Source: an uncultured Christensenella sp. (GTDB taxonomy: Bacteria > Bacillota > Clostridia > Christensenellales > UBA1242). From it: a stretch of DNA of 5,139 bases. The position numbers were made by a program, and so were the translations under genes. The notes under the pieces were generated by a model, which had not been told where the DNA came from, searched no databases, and saw only the letters and a list, made by a program, of their open reading frames with translations. The DNA lies in NCBI GenBank assembly GCA_949295755.1, contig CASFMG010000102.1, forward strand, positions 1 through 5,139, read 5' to 3'. Numbering within the stretch: position 1 is the first letter of the stretch; every line of letters starts with the position of its first letter. This document shows positions 1 through 5,139 of the stretch, one piece after another.

Positions 1-9
1 AGGCTGAGT

Positions 10-36
10 TTTTGAAATCACACAGGGATTTCAAAA
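10..36. other. Hairpin 1 of the repeat unit (copy also at 156-182)
   Basis: TTTTGAAATC (10-19) is the reverse complement of GATTTCAAAA (27-36), giving a perfect 10-base-pair stem with a 7-base loop, ACACAGG. The same hairpin occurs at 156-182. It has low GC and no T-run directly after it, so it is not a typical terminator. Its downstream arm shares bases 33-36 with the next hairpin. Confidence 0.7.
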
Positions 37-63
37 GAAAATTCGCTTGCGAATTATTCTTTT
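33..63. other. Hairpin 2 of the repeat unit, CTTG loop (copy also at 179-209)
   Basis: AATTCG (40-45) pairs with CGAATT (50-55) around a CTTG tetraloop. The stem extends through AAAAGAA (33-39) and TTCTTTT (57-63) if A56 is bulged, giving up to 13 base pairs. The outer pairs use 33-36, which also belong to hairpin 1, so the full forms of both hairpins cannot coexist. CUUG is a known stable RNA tetraloop, which hints at an RNA-level structure, but the core is a near palindrome and could equally matter as DNA. Confidence 0.7.
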
Positions 64-146
64 ATAATCTCCAAGTAGAATAAGTAGGAATGTGAGAAAT
101 AGAACGGGCTGAGATTTTTTAATTTATTAAAAAAAATCACAGCGAG

Positions 147-273
147 AGGCTGAGTTTTTGAAATCACACAGGGATTTCAAAAGAAAATTCGCTTGCGAAT
201 TATTCTTTTATAATCTCCAAGTAGAATAAGTAGGAATGTGAGAAATAGAACGGGCTGAGATTTTTTAATTTAT
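147..273. repeat. Direct repeat, unit 2 (127 bases identical to unit 1)
   Basis: This is an exact copy of 1-127, including both hairpins (now at 156-182 and 179-209). After base 273 the sequence diverges: the A-rich arm that closes the A/T inverted repeat in unit 1 is replaced by a similar but poorer A/T stretch. The absence of any mismatch over 127 non-coding bases means the duplication is recent or is kept uniform by recombination. It lies about 95 bases upstream of tlyA, on the upstream side of the probable tlyA promoter. Confidence 0.93.
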
Positions 274-283
274 AAAAATAAAT

Positions 284-313
284 ACAGACCAAAGGGAGAG
301 TTTTTCAAATCAG
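284..313. repeat. Decayed start of a third repeat unit
   Basis: Bases 298-312 read GAGTTTTTCAAATCA and match the unit start GAGTTTTTGAAATCA (152-166) with one mismatch. The preceding ACAG at 284-287 also matches the unit 1 to unit 2 junction (ACAG at 139-142), with diverged bases between. After 313 the similarity stops, so the rest of the unit is absent. The match is short and A/T-rich, so chance is possible, but its place directly after unit 2 favours a truncated copy. Confidence 0.45.
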
Positions 314-342
314 TTTATTTATTAGGTTGTTTTTATTTTGTG

Positions 343-351
343 TGGTACACT
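343..351 (+). promoter_or_regulatory. Possible extended -10 promoter element for tlyA
   Basis: TGG followed by TACACT (346-351) resembles an extended -10 element. No good -35 hexamer stands 16-18 bases upstream; TTGTTT at 327-332 is only 13 bases away. Transcription would start at about 357-359, almost on the Shine-Dalgarno sequence, so the leader would be very short. tlyA could instead be transcribed from further left, through the repeats. Confidence 0.35.
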
Positions 352-357
352 TTAATT

Positions 358-362
358 AAAGG
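358..362 (+). promoter_or_regulatory. Ribosome binding site of tlyA
   Basis: AAAGG ends five bases before the ATG at 368. This supports that start, which also places the S4 domain at the very N-terminus, as expected for the family. Confidence 0.65.
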
Positions 363-367
363 TTGTT

Positions 368-1099
368 ATGCAAAGATTAGATTTATACTTATTTAAAAAA
401 AAAATTGTTAAATCACGAAAGCAAGCACAAGACATTATCCAAGATAATGGTGTTGTAGTGAACGGCAAAGTGGTTAATAAATCAAGTTTTTTAGTTGACG
501 AAAATTATAATATTGAAATTATAAAAAAATTATGTCCTTATGTTTCAAGAGCAGGATATAAACTTGAAGGTGCAAAAGAAGATTTTAATCTAGATTTTTG
601 CGATAAAGTGGTTTTAGATATTGGTGCATCAACAGGTGGATTTACAGATTTTTGTTTACAAAATGGTGCAAAAAAAGTTTATAGTGTTGATGTTGGAACT
701 AATCAACTTGATATAAGTTTAAAAAACAACGCAAAAGTTGTAAATATTCAAAACACAGATATACGAACCATAAACGAAAATGATTATATGGACATTGATG
801 TTATTGTTTGTGATGTATCATTTATTTCGCTTACCCTTATATCAAACAAAATTTCGGCATTGTTGAGAAATAATTGTTGTTGTATTGTTTTAATAAAGCC
901 ACAATTTGAATGTGGAAAAGAAGTTGCAAAGAAATTTAAAGGAATAATAAAAGACGAAAAAATACACAAACTTGTTATAGATAAAGTTGTGAAAAACTTT
1001 AAAGAAAATAATTTGATTTTACAAAACATTGCAAAATCAAAGATTTTGGGTGGTGATGGAAACACCGAGTTTGTTGCACAATTTTGTAAAAAAATGTAG
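368..1099 (+). CDS. tlyA: TlyA-family rRNA cytidine 2'-O-methyltransferase
   Basis: This 243-residue protein should use S-adenosylmethionine to methylate the ribose 2'-OH of cytidine in rRNA. Residues 1 to about 55 form an S4 RNA-binding domain (RLDLYL, SRKQA, VVVNGK). An FtsJ/RrmJ-like methyltransferase fold follows, with the SAM motif DIGASTGGFTD at 84-94. The residues matching the family's Lys-Asp-Lys-Glu set are K65 (in SRAGYKL), D149 (CDVSFISL), K177 (IKPQFE) and E234 (GNTEF), so the enzyme looks intact. The protein starts directly with the S4 domain and ends nine residues after E234. It thus lacks the terminal extensions of the M. tuberculosis form; by known family types this suggests TlyA type I, which acts on 23S C1920 only (inference). 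Three adjacent cysteines (170-172) before the second catalytic lysine are unusual. The older hemolysin name reflects early phenotypes. The usual clostridial partners (nadK, argR, recN) do not follow here. Confidence 0.95.
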   Translation: MQRLDLYLFKKKIVKSRKQAQDIIQDNGVVVNGKVVNKSSFLVDENYNIEIIKKLCPYVSRAGYKLEGAKEDFNLDFCDKVVLDIGASTGGFTDFCLQNGAKKVYSVDVGTNQLDISLKNNAKVVNIQNTDIRTINENDYMDIDVIVCDVSFISLTLISNKISALLRNNCCCIVLIKPQFECGKEVAKKFKGIIKDEKIHKLVIDKVVKNFKENNLILQNIAKSKILGGDGNTEFVAQFCKKM

Positions 1100-1124
1100 A
1101 CAAGCAAACATTGTATGTGATAAT
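1097..1124 (+). promoter_or_regulatory. Probable promoter of the exporter operon
   Basis: TAGACA (1097-1102) differs from the TTGACA consensus at one base. It is followed after 16 bases by GATAAT (1119-1124), one base from TATAAT, with an extended TGT in front. The -35 overlaps the tlyA stop codon. It would give a leader of about 30 bases before the ATG at 1163. No hairpin terminator is visible between tlyA and this gene, so read-through from tlyA is also possible. Confidence 0.45.
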
Positions 1125-1152
1125 CTATTATAGAATACGCCTATAAACCAAA

Positions 1153-1157
1153 AAGGA
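1153..1157 (+). promoter_or_regulatory. Ribosome binding site of the membrane-ABC fusion gene
   Basis: AAGGA ends five bases before the ATG at 1163 and supports that start over later methionines. Confidence 0.7.
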
Positions 1158-1162
1158 TAAAA

Positions 1163-3514
1163 ATGTTAGGATACTATTACTTAATTACATTTGTTTTAGC
1201 GATTGTACTTATTTGTACATATATTTTTTTGCGTAAAAATATAAATATGCATATTGGAGTGATTTTAAAAATTGTATCTCTTGTTCTTGTTGCAATTTTT
1301 TTTGTTAGATATATGAGTGGCAATGAAGCGCTTTTGGGCATTGTAAAATTGGAAACAAATCTTTTTTCTAATAAGTTTTTTACAGTTATTGCAACGCTTG
1401 GTGTTTGGTTTATGTATACTAATATTTTAGTTTTAACCTTATATCCATTTTTTAAAGTTAAATATTTAGATTTATTTGTAAAATATTTTTGTAGTTTTAT
1501 TGTCGTTTTAAACATTATATCTTTTGCACTTTGTTTATGTGGAGTTGAAGGCAGTAAAATTTACACACAAATAACATTTAGAAGTGTGTTGATGTGTGTG
1601 GAATTAGCAATTTCAATTTTTTATGTGTTTTATGTTTGGTTTAAAAATCATTCATTAAAGTGGACAAAAAGAGATGTTTTATTGTTTGTTATCAGTGTTT
1701 TTGCTATGCTTCTTGCAACAATGCCGGCATATGTACCTGAATTATTTTTAGGACATATCAACCCAACAGTCACAATTGACAGTTTAACTCTTTGGCATAG
1801 AATATATTTATATTTTGCCTTTATAATTCCACTTATTATATATTTTTCTTTAAAAAACAAAGACAGTGAAACAATAAGGTTTAGTTTATTGTTTTTAAGT
1901 TTGGGTGCACTAGTTACTTTTTTGTGTGGGAGTAAATTTAGTTCGTGGTTAAATCCAACTCAATGGCCAATTCACTTGTGCCACACTGCTATGTACATCG
2001 TACCGTTATGTTTAATTTTTAAATGGAAAAAAGTTTTTTATTTTACATTTTTCATAAACGTTTTAGGTGCATTTTTAGCAATGGCGATGCCTAATACTTC
2101 TGGAAATATGATTAGTTACTCAATTATAAGATTTTGGAACAATCATTACATAGCATTTTTTATGCCAATTTTGTGTGTTGCTCTTAAAGTTTATGAAAGA
2201 CCAAAACTTAAAGAATTTATTTATTCTGCTATTGCCTTTACAATTTATTTTGTTGCAATAATGTTTATAAATGCTTGGTTTTCAAATTATGGAACAGTTG
2301 ACTTTTTCTTTATCAATAGTGATTTCATTGCAGAAAAACTCGGCAGATGGGCAGAAGATTTAAGAAATATAACTTTAACTTTTAATATTGGTGAATTGCA
2401 GTTTGTGTTATATCCTTTATATCAGTTTTTGTTTTGGCTTGTTTACATTATTGCTTCTGCTGGTATGTGGTTTTTATATGAACAAATATATATCTATGTT
2501 GATTTTATGCACGATATGGCGCAAAGACGAAAAAAATACAAATTGGAACAACTCGCATTGGAAAGTAGATTAAATGGAAAGGAGATAACAGAGCCAATGA
2601 ATGAACAAAATGTTGATAAACTTATTTTAAGGAATTTTACAAAAAGATATGGCAGTTCACAGGTGTACGCAGTTAAAGATGTTAATTTAGAAGTGCACGG
2701 TGGTGAAATTTTTGGATTTTTGGGACCAAATGGAGCAGGCAAGAGTACGATAATTAAAACCATAGTTGGTATTCAACCAATAACAAGTGGAGAAATTGAA
2801 GTTTGTGGATATGACGTTCAAACGCAAGGCGTTATGGCAAAAAAACAAATTGGTTTTGTGCCTGACCATTATGCACTTTATGAAAAATTGACAGGTCGAG
2901 AATATATAAATTATATTGCAGACTTATATGAAGTATCAAAAGAAGATAGAGATAAAAGAATAGAAAAATATGTCAATTTGTTTGAACTTGTTGGCGCTTT
3001 TGACAATCAAATGAAAACATACTCTCACGGAATGAAGCAAAAGATTGCAATTATGAGTGCACTTGTCCACAATCCAAAAGTTTGGATACTTGATGAACCA
3101 CTTACAGGACTTGACCCTAATAGTATTTTTCAAGTTAAAGAGTGTATGAAACAACACGCAAAAGAAGGCAATATGGTGTTCTTTTCAAGTCATATTATTG
3201 ATGTTGTTGAAAGAATATGCGATAGAATTGGTATCATTAAAAAAGGACAACTTCAAACCGTTAAAAGCGTAAAAGATATTTTGAATTCCGGCGAACCACT
3301 TGAAGATTTTTATATGAACATAATAAACAACAATAAGGTTGAAGCAATAAAAGTGGACAAAGAACAAATTCAAGAAGAAAAACAAGAACGCAAATCCGAT
3401 AAAAAAATACAAAAAGAAAAGTTAAAACAACAAAAAAAAGAACAAAAGAGATTAAAACAACAAGAAAAAGAAGCAAAAAAACAATTAAAACAAGATAAGG
3501 GAGAAAATAAATAG
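1163..3514 (+). CDS. Fusion protein: YwaF-like membrane region plus ABC transporter ATPase
   Basis: This 783-residue protein has three parts. Residues 1 to about 440 are very hydrophobic with roughly 12 membrane segments (for example 72-97, 105-127, 171-190, 209-230, 289-309, 351-371, 412-436). The later part resembles the YwaF/TP0381 integral membrane family (TIGR02206), whose hallmark matches QWPIHLC at 267-273; that family has no firm function. After a charged linker (about 450-485) comes a full ABC ATPase (about 486-715): Walker A GPNGAGKST 521-529, Asp568 in place of the Q-loop glutamine, signature SHGMKQ 621-626, Walker B WILDEP 641-646, D-loop GLDP 649-652 and H-loop His677. The ATPase resembles the group that serves ABC-2 type exporters. 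The tail (about 723-783) is rich in Lys, Gln and Glu. The gene sits three bases before a permease gene, so the ATPase should face the cytosol and drive that permease. The substrate is unknown. The membrane family call is less sure than the ATPase. Confidence 0.88.
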   Translation: MLGYYYLITFVLAIVLICTYIFLRKNINMHIGVILKIVSLVLVAIFFVRYMSGNEALLGIVKLETNLFSNKFFTVIATLGVWFMYTNILVLTLYPFFKVKYLDLFVKYFCSFIVVLNIISFALCLCGVEGSKIYTQITFRSVLMCVELAISIFYVFYVWFKNHSLKWTKRDVLLFVISVFAMLLATMPAYVPELFLGHINPTVTIDSLTLWHRIYLYFAFIIPLIIYFSLKNKDSETIRFSLLFLSLGALVTFLCGSKFSSWLNPTQWPIHLCHTAMYIVPLCLIFKWKKVFYFTFFINVLGAFLAMAMPNTSGNMISYSIIRFWNNHYIAFFMPILCVALKVYERPKLKEFIYSAIAFTIYFVAIMFINAWFSNYGTVDFFFINSDFIAEKLGRWAEDLRNITLTFNIGELQFVLYPLYQFLFWLVYIIASAGMWFLYEQIYIYVDFMHDMAQRRKKYKLEQLALESRLNGKEITEPMNEQNVDKLILRNFTKRYGSSQVYAVKDVNLEVHGGEIFGFLGPNGAGKSTIIKTIVGIQPITSGEIEVCGYDVQTQGVMAKKQIGFVPDHYALYEKLTGREYINYIADLYEVSKEDRDKRIEKYVNLFELVGAFDNQMKTYSHGMKQKIAIMSALVHNPKVWILDEPLTGLDPNSIFQVKECMKQHAKEGNMVFFSSHIIDVVERICDRIGIIKKGQLQTVKSVKDILNSGEPLEDFYMNIINNNKVEAIKVDKEQIQEEKQERKSDKKIQKEKLKQQKKEQKRLKQQEKEAKKQLKQDKGENK
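2578..2599 (+). promoter_or_regulatory. Internal ribosome binding site and in-frame start of the ATPase half
   Basis: AAAGGAG (2578-2584) is a stronger Shine-Dalgarno match than those of the annotated genes nearby. Twelve bases later comes ATG (2597-2599), in frame, encoding Met479. From there the product would be a 305-residue protein beginning MNEQNVDKLILRNFTKRYG, which is where a free-standing ABC ATPase normally starts. Spacing is slightly long. It may be a relic of two separate genes, or may be in use to make extra ATPase. Whether it is used cannot be told from sequence. Confidence 0.5.
3419..3508 (+). repeat. Low-complexity A-rich tail with decapeptide near-repeats
   Basis: The 3' end of the fusion gene is almost pure purine plus C. 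It encodes two adjacent ten-residue units, KLKQQKKEQK (753-762) and RLKQQEKEAK (763-772), then a partial third (KQLKQDK). The 30-base DNA units share the core TTAAAACAACAA at 3422 and 3452. The composition favours a charged, possibly coiled-coil helix on the cytosolic side. Replication slippage is a plausible origin. Confidence 0.7.
3497..3503 (+). promoter_or_regulatory. Ribosome binding site of the permease gene, inside the end of the fusion gene
   Basis: AAGGGAG is the only good Shine-Dalgarno match near the ATG at 3518. The gap of 14 bases is longer than usual. The upstream in-frame codon is the TAG-adjacent AAA, so no earlier start is possible. Because the site lies within the last codons of the upstream gene and the stop is three bases from the start, translational coupling is likely. 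Confidence 0.5.
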
Positions 3515-3517
3515 AAA

Positions 3518-5139
3518 ATGTTTCAAGCATTAAAACCACTTGTTATGATGCAGTTAAAAGATAAAATAGATTTGAGTTTTGTCAATTCAAAAAAGAAATT
3601 GATTTCTAAAATTGTATTGACTGTATTGTCTATTGCTATTGTAACGGCTGTTATATTTGTACTATTTACTTTAAGTAAAATATTAAAAATATTTTCCCTT
3701 GTTGATATGGTGCCAATAAGTGTTATTGTTGTTGCATTTACAATTATGCAGGTACTATCAATAATAACTTGCACATACTCACTTATGAAAAATTTATATT
3801 TTGCAAAAGACAATCAAGTGCTTTTGACTTTACCCGTTACAACAAATCAAATTTTTATATCAAAACTCATCGTGTTTTTTATTTATGAAGTTATAAAAAA
3901 TATGTATTTTATTTTTCCATTGTTTTTTGCATACGGACTTGTGAATAACATATCTATTCTATTTTATTTATGGCTTCCTTTTTGTATACTTTTAATTTCT
4001 TTAATTCCTGTTAGCATAGGTGCGTTTTTATCAATTTTTGCAATGGGAATAGCGATTTTTTTAAAAAATTACAACATCATTCGTTGGATTGTTTTTGCCT
4101 TTGTTATAGCCTTTGCTATTTATGCTGTTGTTTATGTAATTGGTTTAATTCCAGAAAATATTGATATTGTTGGAAGTTGGGGAACATTATTTTGGGATAT
4201 TCAAGACTTTCTTAAAGCATTTACTAATTACGCATATCCTTTTACTATGATTGTATATATGACTGTTGGAACTTATTCGGGACTTGTGTTAAATTTATTT
4301 TCTTTAACAACATTATATGTTCTTTTGTCTGTTGTGGGCTTTGTTGTTGTGATGCTTTTATTAAGTTTCTTAGTTTCAAGACCTTTGTTTTTTAAAATGG
4401 CTTCAACGCCATTTGAATATAAAAGAAAACTTATAAACAAACAACCCAAAAACAAATTATTAAAAGTTTTTTATAGTTCTATAAAAAAAGAAAATATTAT
4501 AATTTTTAGAACATCTGATGAAGTTTACAATTTGTTTAGTGTAGCAGTGGCAATGCCTATTTTGGTATTATTATTAAATACTATATTTGCCTCGATGAGC
4601 ACAAGATTACTTGGCGATTTTATGGCTGTGTCGTTTAATATGCTTATAATTATTTTAATAGCAATGGCAAGCAATAATAAAATAGCAAGTGTATTTTCAA
4701 GAGAAGGTAGTGCAGGTTATTTAATTAAAACAAGACCAAACAACTACCATATAAATTTAATTCCAAAATTTATAACTTACGCAGTTGTAATTTCAATTTC
4801 AATTATCATTTCTGTTTCAATATTTGCATCGTTTAATAACTTATCGGTGATAAATATCATTTTGCTTGGTACAAGTTGTATTTTGGTGTATTTAAACCAC
4901 TTGCTTTGGAGTGCCGAAATGGACATAATGAATCCTCAAAATATGCAATATGCCACAACAGGACACCACGTTTCAAATCCAAACGAAACAAAATCAACAA
5001 TCGCAATGCTATTTTTATCTGCAGTATTTTTTGCTATTTCATTATTTTTATCTGTTGAAAACGTAAATGTGTCGTGGTTGAAAGTGTGCTTGATTGCATT
5101 GGCATTACTACTATATAGAGTATGGTCGTTTTATAGCAA
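3518..5139 (+). CDS. ABC-2 type exporter permease subunit, 3' end beyond the window
   Basis: The frame stays open for 540 codons to the window edge, so the C-terminus is missing. The protein is very hydrophobic, with about 12 or more predicted membrane segments (for example near 30-55, 65-88, 113-140, 147-180, 188-211, 261-286, 338-358, 365-385, 415-436, 443-463, 491-511, 517-535). Patterns recall the large putative ABC exporter permeases (PF16949-like): LYFAKDNQVLLTLPVT near 93-108, a KKENIIIFRT stretch at 323-332 before a membrane segment, SREGSAGYLIKTRPNN at 394-409, and DIMNPQ with NPNE at 469-474 and 487-490. It should be the transport channel powered by the upstream ATPase. The start at 3518 is fixed by the preceding stop three bases upstream. 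The exporter assignment is fairly sure; the substrate is unknown. Confidence 0.85.
   Translation, partial: MFQALKPLVMMQLKDKIDLSFVNSKKKLISKIVLTVLSIAIVTAVIFVLFTLSKILKIFSLVDMVPISVIVVAFTIMQVLSIITCTYSLMKNLYFAKDNQVLLTLPVTTNQIFISKLIVFFIYEVIKNMYFIFPLFFAYGLVNNISILFYLWLPFCILLISLIPVSIGAFLSIFAMGIAIFLKNYNIIRWIVFAFVIAFAIYAVVYVIGLIPENIDIVGSWGTLFWDIQDFLKAFTNYAYPFTMIVYMTVGTYSGLVLNLFSLTTLYVLLSVVGFVVVMLLLSFLVSRPLFFKMASTPFEYKRKLINKQPKNKLLKVFYSSIKKENIIIFRTSDEVYNLFSVAVAMPILVLLLNTIFASMSTRLLGDFMAVSFNMLIIILIAMASNNKIASVFSREGSAGYLIKTRPNNYHINLIPKFITYAVVISISIIISVSIFASFNNLSVINIILLGTSCILVYLNHLLWSAEMDIMNPQNMQYATTGHHVSNPNETKSTIAMLFLSAVFFAISLFLSVENVNVSWLKVCLIALALLLYRVWSFYS

Larger units (their letters stand above)
1..146. repeat. 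Direct repeat, unit 1 (146-base period)
   Basis: Bases 1-127 recur without any mismatch at 147-273, giving a period of 146. The last 19 bases of this unit (128-146) are not kept in the second copy. The unit has no usable reading frame; its one ATG (90-92) is followed directly by TGA. It contains a hairpin at 10-36, a second at 33-63, and a weaker pairing of AATCTC (66-71) with GAGATT (111-116) just before a run of T. An A/T-rich inverted repeat (GATTTTTT at 113-120 against AAAAAATC at 131-138) closes the unit. Since the window begins inside the repeat, more copies may lie to the left. Its identity is unknown; a dispersed intergenic element or a tandem structured RNA would both fit. Confidence 0.93.

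Noticed and set aside
106..114. GGGCTGAGA in the repeat looks like the conserved core of a TPP riboswitch.
   Set aside because: The remaining conserved TPP parts (the CCTGATCTGG-type and GCGTAGGGA-type segments) are absent, and the motif occurs in both repeat copies without a thiamine gene nearby.
1..313. CRISPR array.
   Set aside because: The repeated unit is 127 bases with a 146-base period and only two full copies; no short repeats with unique spacers of regular length, and no cas genes.
784..1107. Reverse-strand open frame opposite tlyA.
   Set aside because: It lies opposite conserved TlyA motifs, resembles no known protein, and has the phenylalanine/leucine-rich look of an antisense shadow.
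1111..1136. Alternative promoter TTGTAT with TAGAAT upstream of the fusion gene.
   Set aside because: The spacer is only 14 bases; TAGACA with GATAAT at 16 bases and an extended TG is the better match.
2388..2573. Small + strand frame ending just before the fusion junction, raising a possible frameshift between two genes.
   Set aside because: The main frame carries sensible membrane and linker residues right across the junction, while the alternative frame has low-quality composition; no indel is required.
3185..3539. Reverse-strand open frames opposite the A-rich tail of the fusion gene.
   Set aside because: Their Phe/Leu/Val-rich composition is simply the complement of lysine and glutamine codons; no ribosome binding site or family match.
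4876..5058. Small + strand open frame inside the permease gene.
   Set aside because: It is out of frame within a clearly coding permease region and has no ribosome binding site of note.
368..5139. Alternative genetic code (TGA read as tryptophan), considered because of the low GC and TAG stops.
   Set aside because: All three frames are full length without in-frame TGA and every tryptophan in them is TGG, so the standard code explains everything.

Overview
The window is AT-rich and codes on the + strand only. Codon choice is A/T-ending, ribosome binding sites are purine-rich Shine-Dalgarno motifs, and tryptophan is always TGG. Both complete genes end in TAG, so the standard code applies and Mycoplasma-type TGA reassignment is not needed. 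This fits a low-GC Bacillota-type bacterium, possibly an uncultured clostridial or gut lineage. That placement is an impression from composition and gene families and was not tested.

Layout. Positions 1-273 hold a non-coding direct repeat: 127 bases are repeated exactly with a period of 146, and a decayed start of a third unit lies at about 284-313. Each unit can form two adjacent hairpins. Positions 314-367 carry a weak promoter and the ribosome binding site of tlyA (368-1099), a TlyA-family rRNA cytidine 2'-O-methyltransferase with its S4 domain and all four catalytic-type residues. A 63-base gap with a probable promoter precedes a 783-codon gene (1163-3514). This gene joins a long multi-spanning membrane region, including a YwaF/TP0381-like segment, to a complete ABC ATPase and a Lys/Gln/Glu-rich tail. 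Three bases after its stop, a large ABC-2-type permease gene starts at 3518 and runs off the right edge with 540 codons visible.

How the genes work together. The last two genes look like one operon for an ABC exporter: the ATPase half of the fusion protein should power the downstream permease, while the YwaF-like half adds an extra membrane module of unknown job. The most notable point is at the fusion junction. A strong Shine-Dalgarno sequence and an in-frame ATG sit exactly where a free-standing ABC ATPase would begin, so the operon may make both the fusion and a separate 305-residue ATPase. The substrate cannot be read from the sequence. tlyA is a housekeeping gene and appears functionally unrelated to the exporter.
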